IMG/VR virus record: IMGVR_UViG_3300006790_000086
Span: 1 to 28,585 of that record
DNA: 28,585 bases
Origin: a virus
Reading direction: 5' to 3' (one strand)
In this document: piece after piece, positions 17,988-24,925 of the stretch
Layout: every line of letters begins with the position of its first letter
How positions within the stretch are numbered: the first letter of the stretch is position 1
Made by a program: the position numbers and the translations under genes
Notes under the pieces: model-generated
Told to the model about the DNA's origin: nothing
What the model saw: the letters and a program-made list of their open reading frames with translations, nothing else
The model's database searches: none

Positions 17988-18233
17988 TTATTTGCCTATC
18001 TTTTGGCCAGTTGGTGTCTTACGCATTGTGTATTTACCAAAGCCTTTATACTTGCCTCTAGTATTGTGCTCCATATCAATCTCGAAGCCTTTCTTTCTAA
18101 GGTTATGTATAACTGCTGATAATCTCCAAGCTCCAAATAAACTTGCTGCTTGTGCCTGATTAAGAGATTTACCCTTAAGCAGATGCAACATTATTTTTTG
18201 ACTCTTCGAGTTTCTGTTTGTTCTTCTTGGCAT
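17988..18233 (-). CDS. Phage helix-turn-helix protein, 81 aa
   Basis: The start follows AAAGGAGG, a near-perfect ribosome site. Residues 12-50 (KIMLHLLKGKSLNQAQAASL then FGAWRLSAVIHNLRKKGFEI) match the pattern of a compact winged-helix family common in phages: a helix ending in Gly-x-Ser-Leu, a second helix with Ala-Leu-Phe-Gly, and a recognition helix with Arg-Leu and Leu-Arg-Lys-x-Gly. The C-terminal 30 residues are basic. It probably binds DNA as a regulator or accessory factor for replication. It overlaps the 3' end of the upstream membrane-protein gene by 59 bases. Confidence 0.75.
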   Translation of the reverse strand: MPRRTNRNSKSQKIMLHLLKGKSLNQAQAASLFGAWRLSAVIHNLRKKGFEIDMEHNTRGKYKGFGKYTMRKTPTGQKIGK

Positions 18234-18393
18234 CTTTAGCCTCCTTTGCGAACGTTAGTATTAAAGCATAGCTGAATATTCCAATAAGTATTTTATACTC
18301 ATTTAGAAATAGTCCGTTACGTTTGGCTACGCTAAGTTCAAGAGCCCAGATTTTAATTCCGAGCTCTTCATTTGTTTTTAAGAAACTAATCAT
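18175..18393 (-). CDS. Small probable membrane protein, 72 aa
   Basis: The ATG lies behind AAGGAG and overlaps the primase-helicase stop by eight bases (ATGATTAG). Residues 34-50 (KILIGIFSYALILTF) form one likely membrane helix, followed by a Lys/Glu-rich cytoplasmic-type tail. There is no signal-peptide cleavage motif. The role is unknown; membrane attachment of replication complexes is one possibility suggested only by the neighbour genes. The long overlap with the HTH gene is unusual, but both have good ribosome sites. Confidence 0.6.
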   Translation of the reverse strand: MISFLKTNEELGIKIWALELSVAKRNGLFLNEYKILIGIFSYALILTFAKEAKDAKKNKQKLEESKNNVASA

Positions 18394-20164
18394 ATGTTCT
18401 CCTTAATCTAAAGCTTGGTTGCCATTCTAACTTAGTCTTAAACAGCTCACCATCAGTGTTTTTAAGCACTTCTAGCGTTTTGTTAGGACTGTTAGATTGA
18501 CCATTTAAGCCTATCACTTTACGTGATGCGTTTTCTATTGCACCTGAACCTTTACCTGCATACAGGTCAAGTACCTCATTTCTTGAGTATTCTCGTGAGA
18601 CCTGAGATACTTGAATTATGATTAAATCATTGTTTACAGCCATGCTTGAAAGTGAGTGTGATATATATTTGATTTGTTCATATTCCCCTCTAACATGAGG
18701 TGGAGTTTCGACCAAATCAATGTAGTCAACAACTACCACAGCTGGACGCAATTCTTTAACTTTAGCCTGTATTTGTTCAAGTGTTGGAGGTATAGTTTGA
18801 ATAGCCATATGATTAAGTTTATCTTTGTGCTTTTGATACACCTCTTTTGGATTCCTATTTATATCTTCTTTTGTTAAACCGCTTACTATTTGCATGTTAC
18901 GTCTATGCATATACCAAGCAGATAACTCTAAAGATAAGTACAGAGTAGGTAATTGCCAATCAGGATTAATATCATCATTCGCAAAATCTACTCCTAGTGC
19001 TATGCACTGTGCAAGTGTTGTCTTACTTGAGCCTGTTGGTCCAAATATAGTTACTAACTCGCCTGGGTATATCTCTGTATCAGCGTTATTTACACCTAGC
19101 ATTTCTGATAAAGGTAGAGCTCTTCCTGAAAAGTCAGAGTTCATTCTTTCTTCTAGTTTAGCTTGTAAATCATCACTGCTCATCACATCGATAAGGTAGT
19201 CTTTTCTTTTGAAATGTATGCACCGTGTCTTACAATGGTTAAGCATTATTTCATCTTGGCAACCAAATCTATAACCTCTGTTATAAACATACTCAACTTT
19301 CTCTATTACATTGTTTTCATTTAAACTATTGTTATTCCAATGTAGTATAGCAGCTTTAGCATATTCACTTGGTATACCATGTCTAAAGAAATGACTTGCT
19401 ATTCTTATAAGGGTTTGATTTCTCGTGCCCTCTTGTGGCCCATTTGAAAGCATTTCTTGTACACAGGGGATAACATCCCTAGGTTCAACAACTTTGCTTA
19501 TTTTGGCCATTCTAGTGGCTTTTTGAACTATTGTATCTTCTAACTCGCCATTACCTACTAACTCTGAATAAGCATAGTCTAGTCTTGGTGACTTCGCTAA
19601 TTCATGTATATTTTCAAACTTGCTTGTAAGCATTTCGTTCATAGTTAGAGGTATCTTATGCAAGTCAGTCTTTTTATTAACAGTGTGTTGTACTCTGTAT
19701 ATACCTGTTCTCATAAATATAGAGTTATCTATATCATCGCCAAATATATTTTTCATAGTACCTTTAACTACATAGTGTATGTTATCACTATTAGGAAAGT
19801 TAAATACACCACCATGAATTGCAAGATGGTAGCCACTACCACTAAAGTAACATTGAAGACTCCAGTCTTTATCTATTCCTAGTTCATCTAGTTTATAAAT
19901 AATATTTCTTGCTTTGTCTAGTGTGTATTCATCACTACTGTTACCTTTATCTATATCTAAAAGTATCCAGTCTATGCTTCTTTCACCAAAGTAGTTTTTT
20001 AAACCACCATTAGCTTCAGCAAACTCTACTGCTTCTTTTGTATATAGATAAACACTACGATACAATGGTTGCTCAGGTTTTATATAGTTAACTAAGTCTT
20101 TCTTTGCAATAAGTTGCCCTCTATGACGAGGGCTCCCTACTGCTATTTCAACATAGTCGTGCAC
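18386..20164 (-). CDS. AEP primase-helicase fusion, 592 aa
   Basis: The N-terminal domain (residues 1-180) has archaeo-eukaryotic primase features: LLDID with Asp70 and Asp72 for metal binding, SGSGYHLAI with His113, and the third-motif-like region with Arg157, Lys165 and Lys170. A small Cys/His group (Cys302, His310, Cys311, Cys315) could bind zinc. The C-terminal RecA-fold motor has Walker A GPTGSSKT (375-382), Walker B VVVVD (Asp480) and a QVSQVSRE sensor-like stretch, as in DnaB-type helicases. It makes primers and unwinds DNA at the phage fork. The start is GTG, sharing one base with the stop of the SSB-like gene, so translation is coupled. No DNA polymerase is present in the window. Confidence 0.85.
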   Translation of the reverse strand: MHDYVEIAVGSPRHRGQLIAKKDLVNYIKPEQPLYRSVYLYTKEAVEFAEANGGLKNYFGERSIDWILLDIDKGNSSDEYTLDKARNIIYKLDELGIDKDWSLQCYFSGSGYHLAIHGGVFNFPNSDNIHYVVKGTMKNIFGDDIDNSIFMRTGIYRVQHTVNKKTDLHKIPLTMNEMLTSKFENIHELAKSPRLDYAYSELVGNGELEDTIVQKATRMAKISKVVEPRDVIPCVQEMLSNGPQEGTRNQTLIRIASHFFRHGIPSEYAKAAILHWNNNSLNENNVIEKVEYVYNRGYRFGCQDEIMLNHCKTRCIHFKRKDYLIDVMSSDDLQAKLEERMNSDFSGRALPLSEMLGVNNADTEIYPGELVTIFGPTGSSKTTLAQCIALGVDFANDDINPDWQLPTLYLSLELSAWYMHRRNMQIVSGLTKEDINRNPKEVYQKHKDKLNHMAIQTIPPTLEQIQAKVKELRPAVVVVDYIDLVETPPHVRGEYEQIKYISHSLSSMAVNNDLIIIQVSQVSREYSRNEVLDLYAGKGSGAIENASRKVIGLNGQSNSPNKTLEVLKNTDGELFKTKLEWQPSFRLRRTYD

Positions 20165-20778
20165 TATAAGTTTCCTATACCTGTTCCAGACATTTCAACA
20201 GTCTGTTGTGGTGTCTCAGTATCTGATTCAGTAGCTTCTTTTATGAAACCTTTGCCTTTAAACCATTTAACATCAGCTTCAAGTTTCTTTCTACCTTCTT
20301 CATCAGCTTTTTGTACTTTTTGAAATACTCTTGAGTACACTTTGCCACCTTTAACTTTAGGTTTTTCTTTATAGATGTATGCTATATAGTTATACTCTGG
20401 GTCAGTATCAGGTATTATATCTTGAGAAACTGTTGCGTTTAAATACTTAGCTATATCATGTATTATTTCGCCATTTTCATTTTCCCATTCACCTTTTACG
20501 TTTAGTCCTGCTGTACAACCTATTACATCAAAGAAGTGATATAGTCTTTTAAGAGCTGAACCACCAGTTATGTTACCATTAGAATCTTTATCAAGATTAC
20601 CTGTGATTCTTAACTGTTTAGTGTAGTCACTACCTTCTTGTTTTATTTCTACATCTAGATATAAGTCAGCCCAATCATACTGTGAAGTTTTATCTTCAAA
20701 GCCTAATATACCAAACTTACATATTCCATAGAAATTACTACCATTACCACTACTTTCTTTTGGCCTAAATATTGCCAT
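20164..20778 (-). CDS. Putative single-strand DNA-binding protein, 204 aa
   Basis: The start MAIFRPKESS is chosen because GGAG lies nine bases upstream; a frame opening 15 codons earlier lacks one and overlaps the ATPase gene. The product is beta-rich through residues 15-110 with many aromatic residues (YGICKFGILGF, WADLYLDVEI). The C-terminal part has charged residues, then a Thr/Glu/Gly-rich tail. Its place between a Sak4-type ATPase and the primase-helicase is typical of phage single-strand DNA-binding proteins, but the acidic tip seen in classical SSBs is absent. The call is mainly from context. Confidence 0.45.
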   Translation of the reverse strand: MAIFRPKESSGNGSNFYGICKFGILGFEDKTSQYDWADLYLDVEIKQEGSDYTKQLRITGNLDKDSNGNITGGSALKRLYHFFDVIGCTAGLNVKGEWENENGEIIHDIAKYLNATVSQDIIPDTDPEYNYIAYIYKEKPKVKGGKVYSRVFQKVQKADEEGRKKLEADVKWFKGKGFIKEATESDTETPQQTVEMSGTGIGNL

Positions 20779-20779
20779 A

Positions 20780-21451
20780 CTACTTTTCTCCTTTCGTTGT
20801 TTTATAGATGTTTTTCCAATCAAACTCTATGTGTTGTCCTCGTAAATGTTCACATCTACTACCTGCTTCTATAGATTCATCTGCTTTAAATGATATCATT
20901 AGTTTGTCATCTTCTCTTAAGACATAACCGATAGCGTCACAATCCGACATAATCAGATTCTTCAGCTTACCAGTTATATCTAAAGATTCAGGTTCAACAA
21001 GAGCCTTGCCATCGACAACAGCTCTTGCAACCTTTCTATGACCAACGATAATCAAATGTTCACAAACGTCTCTAAAAGCATTAATAGTATTCATTACTTT
21101 TTCACGAGCCAACGCATAACCTTTACCGAATGTTAAATCAGCTATAGATGCTACCTCATATTCTTCGCAGACAGCCTTTTCAGCCCATTCTACAACTTTG
21201 TCAATAGTATCTATTGCTATGTATTTAAATTCGTGACCTTCCATAGCATCTTTAAGAGTTTGGATTAACTCTTCTCGGTTATTTACTTCTTGAACATATG
21301 CTTCTAACATATGTGTTCCTTTTTCTGTGTCTATAATCAGACAGTCATCTAACTGTGAGAGCATAGTAGTTTTACCTACTTTCGGTGCTCCATACATTAG
21401 AAGAACTTTCGGATTTAGAGACACGGGTTTGCGTTTCTGTTTTTTCAACAT
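20780..21451 (-). CDS. Sak4-like RecA-fold ATPase, 223 aa
   Basis: Walker A is GAPKVGKT (residues 21-28) and Walker B is YIAID (Asp81). The spacing and the early LIIDTEKGT stretch are typical of the AAA_24/Sak4 family, the RecA-core single-strand annealing proteins of phages. Such proteins promote recombination or annealing together with a phage SSB, which fits the next gene. The start ATG has AAGGAA upstream and lies 80 bases inside the end of the E1-like gene. The N-terminal residues MLKKQKRKPV before the first strand support this start. The long overlap locks expression of the recombinase to the conjugation cassette. Confidence 0.85.
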   Translation of the reverse strand: MLKKQKRKPVSLNPKVLLMYGAPKVGKTTMLSQLDDCLIIDTEKGTHMLEAYVQEVNNREELIQTLKDAMEGHEFKYIAIDTIDKVVEWAEKAVCEEYEVASIADLTFGKGYALAREKVMNTINAFRDVCEHLIIVGHRKVARAVVDGKALVEPESLDITGKLKNLIMSDCDAIGYVLREDDKLMISFKADESIEAGSRCEHLRGQHIEFDWKNIYKTTKGEK

Positions 21452-22127
21452 CTGTCATTCCTTCTATTATTGCTGGGTTTACTAGCCCCTCTTCGAGTGA
21501 TAAATAGGGTGCTAACGATTTATAAATATACATATAGAATGACCTATTATGCAAGACATTATATACTTGTGACAACATTAAGCCAGCAATTGTGTTTGCT
21601 GTAAATATTGTATGCTTTGCAGTACAAGGTAAATCAGGTATATCTTTACTAGATTGCCATCTTTCTAGATAGGTATCTCTTAAAGGTGTAGCTGTATGTA
21701 TATCCATTGACAATGCTCCCATACGTCCGTCCACAAGAACTGTACGCCTTGGATTTCTAGACCAATTCATATATACAATCTTACGAACTTCCATATTATC
21801 AGGAGCCATCATAACACATGGTGTTAAACCATCTAAAATACTGTATTCACCGTGTTCTATGATTTCTGTGTGTTCACATCCAAAGTATTTAACCAACTCT
21901 TTGGCTGCTTCTGTTTTTGACTTACCCAAATATTGTTGTGGGTACATCGTTGTGCTTAAGTTATGTTCTTGAAGCACATCATAATCCCAAACATGAATCT
22001 TTCTAAAGCCCATTATGGCAGCTGATAGTATGAGCGCAGAGCCCACACCACCAGCACCAATAATGGTAACTTCTTCTAGATTCTTTTGGTTTATTATGTC
22101 TTTATTCCTTAAGAATCTACTACTCAT
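21372..22127 (-). CDS. E1/ThiF-like adenylating enzyme, 251 aa
   Basis: A Rossmann nucleotide loop GAGGVGS (24-30) follows the first strand VTIIGAGG. Then come DYD (Asp48, Asp50), EHNLS with Asn56, and LGKSK (Lys69, Lys71), the classic order of ATP and metal contacts in E1/ThiF enzymes. VVD-type strand LVDGRMG gives Asp133. DLPCTAK supplies Cys168, the likely thioester cysteine. No paired CxxC zinc site was seen. The enzyme should adenylate the C-terminus of the ubiquitin-like protein and pass it to the E2. Its ATG overlaps the JAB stop (ATGA) behind GGAGG. The last 25 residues are a Ser/Thr-rich tail overlapping the ATPase gene. A sulphur-carrier role as in thiamine synthesis is an alternative, but an E2 partner argues for conjugation. 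Confidence 0.85.
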   Translation of the reverse strand: MSSRFLRNKDIINQKNLEEVTIIGAGGVGSALILSAAIMGFRKIHVWDYDVLQEHNLSTTMYPQQYLGKSKTEAAKELVKYFGCEHTEIIEHGEYSILDGLTPCVMMAPDNMEVRKIVYMNWSRNPRRTVLVDGRMGALSMDIHTATPLRDTYLERWQSSKDIPDLPCTAKHTIFTANTIAGLMLSQVYNVLHNRSFYMYIYKSLAPYLSLEEGLVNPAIIEGMTDVEKTETQTRVSKSESSSNVWSTESR

Positions 22128-22960
22128 CTAGCACCTCCAAACAATCCTATTTGAAAGCAATAGTCGTCTAGTTTCTTTTCAGCTTCTGTTGCTTTTTGAT
22201 TAGCTTCATCACTTTTAGGATGATTCCAATGTAAAGACTGATAGTAATCTTCTTTCTTGCGAAAATCTTCAAGAAGTTCTTGATACTTTTTGTCTTTTAC
22301 ATCATCATCGTAGATTTCCTTATTGTTATAAGCTCCCCACATACTAACTTGTCTAGTATAAGGATTATTATACCTAACAATATTAGATGTTTTAACAACA
22401 GTTTTAGCTTCTTTTTCTTGCTTAACAAGAGATTTAACACATTCTGCAAATGCGCCTTTAGGTTTGTATTTATCCCATTCAATCTCATATTCAGCTTTTT
22501 TGTAGTCAGTTACTATTGTATGTCCACGCTGAGTTGTATAACTTACAGCAAATGCATATGGACTACCTGTAGAATCATGAGCTACAACAAGAGATGGATA
22601 ACCTGTATTATTAGCGCAATGCTCTAATTGGTCTTTATCTACACTACTAATATAAGCACCACCTGATAACCCATGGTGACTATGTATTAAACCTTTATAG
22701 CACTCTTTAAGTTTTGGATTATCTTTGTATGCTTTATCTTGTGTATCCATCAATTGTTCACCATCAAACTCTGTTGCAGCACTACTGCCTAAATCGATAG
22801 GATAAAATCCTTCAATTCGCCATGTATCTGACCAATTGTGTTTGTCTGGCTCTACCATCTTATAAAATGCAACACCTGACCATTCTGTTTTAGGAAACAG
22901 ATTGAGTAAGTGCTTCACTTGTTGATGTACTTTCTTCGGAATGATTATTTTCATTTCCAT
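22124..22960 (-). CDS. JAB/JAMM metalloprotease, 278 aa
   Basis: The zinc residues are visible: Glu26 in TEWSGVAFY, HSHH at 93-96, and SSVD with Ser105 and Asp108. In the usual JAMM pattern (HxH, seven residues, Ser, two residues, Asp) the gap is shorter; here nine residues lie between His95 and Ser105. The EWSG opening is common in phage and bacterial Mov34-like proteins. The enzyme likely trims the modifier or removes it from targets. Residues 165-278 are charged and helical with no known motif. The start is 71 bases inside the end of the E2-like gene, with AGAGG upstream; the stop overlaps the E1 start. Together these show one translation unit. Confidence 0.85.
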   Translation of the reverse strand: MEMKIIIPKKVHQQVKHLLNLFPKTEWSGVAFYKMVEPDKHNWSDTWRIEGFYPIDLGSSAATEFDGEQLMDTQDKAYKDNPKLKECYKGLIHSHHGLSGGAYISSVDKDQLEHCANNTGYPSLVVAHDSTGSPYAFAVSYTTQRGHTIVTDYKKAEYEIEWDKYKPKGAFAECVKSLVKQEKEAKTVVKTSNIVRYNNPYTRQVSMWGAYNNKEIYDDDVKDKKYQELLEDFRKKEDYYQSLHWNHPKSDEANQKATEAEKKLDDYCFQIGLFGGAR

Positions 22961-24485
22961 TTTTTGCCTCTCTTTCGTAGTTTTCTACATATGCACTAAG
23001 TTCAGCATATTGTAGTTGTAGTTTCTTTTTGAATGATAAGTTAAATTGATATTCGTATTCAGGATATAAAGATTCTGCTTCTGCCATTAATCTTTGATAC
23101 TCTTTGAATACATCAACCACTTCTTTTTCTGATGATAAGTTTCTAGCATAATCAAGCATTTCCATGTAATCGTTAAACTTTCTATCACTTTCCCAACAAT
23201 TCATCCATGAATTTATAAATGAACTTATATCTTTTTTGGCACCGTAATACACGGCATCTTGAAGAGCATGTAGTTCATTTAAAATAGAATTTACTGCTGT
23301 ATAAGATTTAAAACATTTACTTTTTAAGTCTAAATCTGTTTCATTAATAGATGGTGCAAAGTTTGCGTAATCACTATAAACGGAATGTTTATTCTTTTTA
23401 TTAAAATACATACTATACTGACCACTTATCTTTTTATTTAATCTACGTAAATCACTAGACATGCTTTCAGTCCATTTGCCATCATACTCTTTTTCAATGT
23501 TTGAATTGTTAATCATTAGTTTTACAAATTCCATTGTAACGACAAACTTTTCTGATTGTGTTAATTCAGCATAACTAGGTGTATTACAAAACTTATCAAA
23601 ATTCCAAAATAATGTCATCCAAGCTGTTTTTACTTCTTCAGATTGATATACAGGCTCAATTTTCTCTTCATTAAGAGGATTTAATTGCATGCTATAATAT
23701 AACATGGTCCTACCTAAAGGTTCTGAATCATAAGCTTTTTTTCTGGCACTTGGAAGCATTATTTTTTCGTAACTGTATGCATAGTTTGTATTATATGTAT
23801 CTATTAAAGTCCTAGAAGACCTTAAGAAATTATAACCATGACCTCGCTCATTTACTTCAAACATACCAACCATTAAACCAGGATGATAAGGTTTAATACT
23901 TCTTTCAAACTGTTCAGGACGATAATGTGGGCTATTATAAGTCCAAGTGTTTAAATACATTTGAACTTTTTCAAAGCCACTTATATAACTATGTGCATTA
24001 AAAGATGCTTTAATAGTAGTTTCCCAATCAGCCATACAAGCTTGACCTGCTTGTATATGTGGATGTGCTGCAGCTATATATTTATACTCTATTTCATTCT
24101 TATCATTTACTACTGGTTCTTTTGTATAAAATTTCCAATTAGTTTTACTATAAGCATTGTTTACTAACCTTAAATAATAATCGCCAAGTCTAAAGATTTT
24201 ACGTCTTCTAATTCTAACATCTTTAAACTTAACCCAAAGTTCAAAAGAACCTTTATCTACTTTAAAACCATGACATTTTTTATCTTCATCATTAGTTACT
24301 ACATCAACAATGTCGAAACTTGCATGATTAACAAGAGATTTAGCTAAATCTTTTGAATCATATTGTGGTCTAATAAAATCCTTTTCTTGATAATGGTCAA
24401 ATTCAGTAAGCATTACATCAATAACTTTATTATCCCTTTTCTTTATAGCTTCTAGCATGCTATATACTTGAACGAACATGTTCAT
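22890..24485 (-). CDS. E2-like protein with large extension, 531 aa
   Basis: The strand and turn before the active site (YKYIAAAHPHI, residues 135-144) and GQAC with Cys150 fit the HPx...GxxC signature of E2 enzymes. In E2s the HP follows the fourth strand and the Cys receives the modifier from E1. A helix-rich stretch with Trp154, MYLNTW and NSPHYRP follows, as in the second half of the E2 fold. The part before residue 135 (GDYYLRLVNN, WKFYTKEP) gives the strands expected upstream. About 330 residues after the core are helical, charged and unrecognised; they could choose substrates in place of an E3. AGAGG precedes the ATG. The call rests on the motif and on the E1, JAB and Ubl neighbours. 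An unrelated fold with a chance motif is the alternative. Confidence 0.65.
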   Translation of the reverse strand: MNMFVQVYSMLEAIKKRDNKVIDVMLTEFDHYQEKDFIRPQYDSKDLAKSLVNHASFDIVDVVTNDEDKKCHGFKVDKGSFELWVKFKDVRIRRRKIFRLGDYYLRLVNNAYSKTNWKFYTKEPVVNDKNEIEYKYIAAAHPHIQAGQACMADWETTIKASFNAHSYISGFEKVQMYLNTWTYNSPHYRPEQFERSIKPYHPGLMVGMFEVNERGHGYNFLRSSRTLIDTYNTNYAYSYEKIMLPSARKKAYDSEPLGRTMLYYSMQLNPLNEEKIEPVYQSEEVKTAWMTLFWNFDKFCNTPSYAELTQSEKFVVTMEFVKLMINNSNIEKEYDGKWTESMSSDLRRLNKKISGQYSMYFNKKNKHSVYSDYANFAPSINETDLDLKSKCFKSYTAVNSILNELHALQDAVYYGAKKDISSFINSWMNCWESDRKFNDYMEMLDYARNLSSEKEVVDVFKEYQRLMAEAESLYPEYEYQFNLSFKKKLQLQYAELSAYVENYEREAKNGNENNHSEESTSTSEALTQSVS

Positions 24486-24609
24486 TGTTTACCTCTACTT
24501 TCTTTTTTTAGTTAAATAGACTACATAGGGAATTTCACCCTTACCACATTTACGCCATCGTGTAGCTTCATATGCTACATCACCTCGTCTATTTATTGTT
24601 AGTTACCTC
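24486..24609 (-). other. Gap with an open frame lacking a start codon
   Basis: This 124-base gap separates the ubiquitin-like and E2-like genes. One frame is open for 33 codons (24596 to the stop at 24495), from an ATA codon to TAG. It encodes a plausible peptide with ATRWRKCGKG and IPYVVYLTKK, yet it contains no ATG, GTG or TTG. AGAGG lies about ten bases before the ATA. The gap may be a decayed small gene, one starting at ATA, or a leader. No terminator was seen. Confidence 0.3.
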
Positions 24610-24843
24610 TTATTTACCAGACTTGTTAGAAGCCATAGTAATTGTTACACTATCTCCAGCGTTGATTGCTGTACCCATATCAACATTATCTCTTGCAACA
24701 CCACCATTTGTTATTCTGATGATTACGTTGCTCATTGATAAGTTAATATCTTCCAAAATAGAACCAACTGTTGGAAAATTATCAGTTGTTTCTGGTCTTG
24801 GAGTTCCATTAGGTGTATCTAGGTAAAACGTATTATTTGACAT
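24610..24843 (-). CDS. Ubiquitin-like (ThiS/MoaD-type) modifier, 77 aa
   Basis: The pattern is that of a small beta-grasp protein: PTVGSILEDINL (24-35) as strand turn and helix, NVIIRITNG (39-47) as the central strand and turn, then INAGDSVTITM (60-70), the Gly-Asp-x-Val-Thr end found in ThiS, MoaD and bacterial ubiquitin-like proteins. The C-terminus is SNKSGK, so the usual Gly-Gly end is missing. A single Gly lies before the last Lys, and removal of one residue by the JAB enzyme would expose it. The start follows AGGA by nine bases. It is the first gene of the cassette and lies just after a terminator-like hairpin. It probably is the protein activated by the downstream E1 and E2. Confidence 0.7.
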   Translation of the reverse strand: MSNNTFYLDTPNGTPRPETTDNFPTVGSILEDINLSMSNVIIRITNGGVARDNVDMGTAINAGDSVTITMASNKSGK

Positions 24844-24881
24844 ATCATATGTCCTTTCTTGGTGCTTTATCTTTTGTTTAT

Positions 24882-24925
24882 AAAAAGAGCCTGAAAAGCA
24901 ACACCAATTAAACTAATCAGGCTCT
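24882..24925 (-). terminator. Rho-independent terminator upstream of the modifier gene
   Basis: On the - strand the stem AGAGCCTGA / TCAGGCTCT (nine pairs) is followed by five T. The loop is about 22 bases, larger than usual. It lies 38 bases before the modifier ATG, so upstream early transcripts could be stopped here or held back, with the cassette started or released separately. On the + strand no T-run follows. Confidence 0.55.

Noticed and set aside
21372-22127. E1-like gene as a ThiF or MoeB sulphur-carrier enzyme for cofactor synthesis
   Set aside because: No other thiamine or molybdopterin genes are near, no CxxC zinc pairs are visible, and an E2-like gene and a JAB gene adjoin it, so conjugation is the better reading, though not proven.
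22280-22627. 115-codon + strand frame opposite the JAB gene
   Set aside because: It is a low-complexity reverse reading of AT-rich coding sequence; the opposite frame has clear JAMM motifs.
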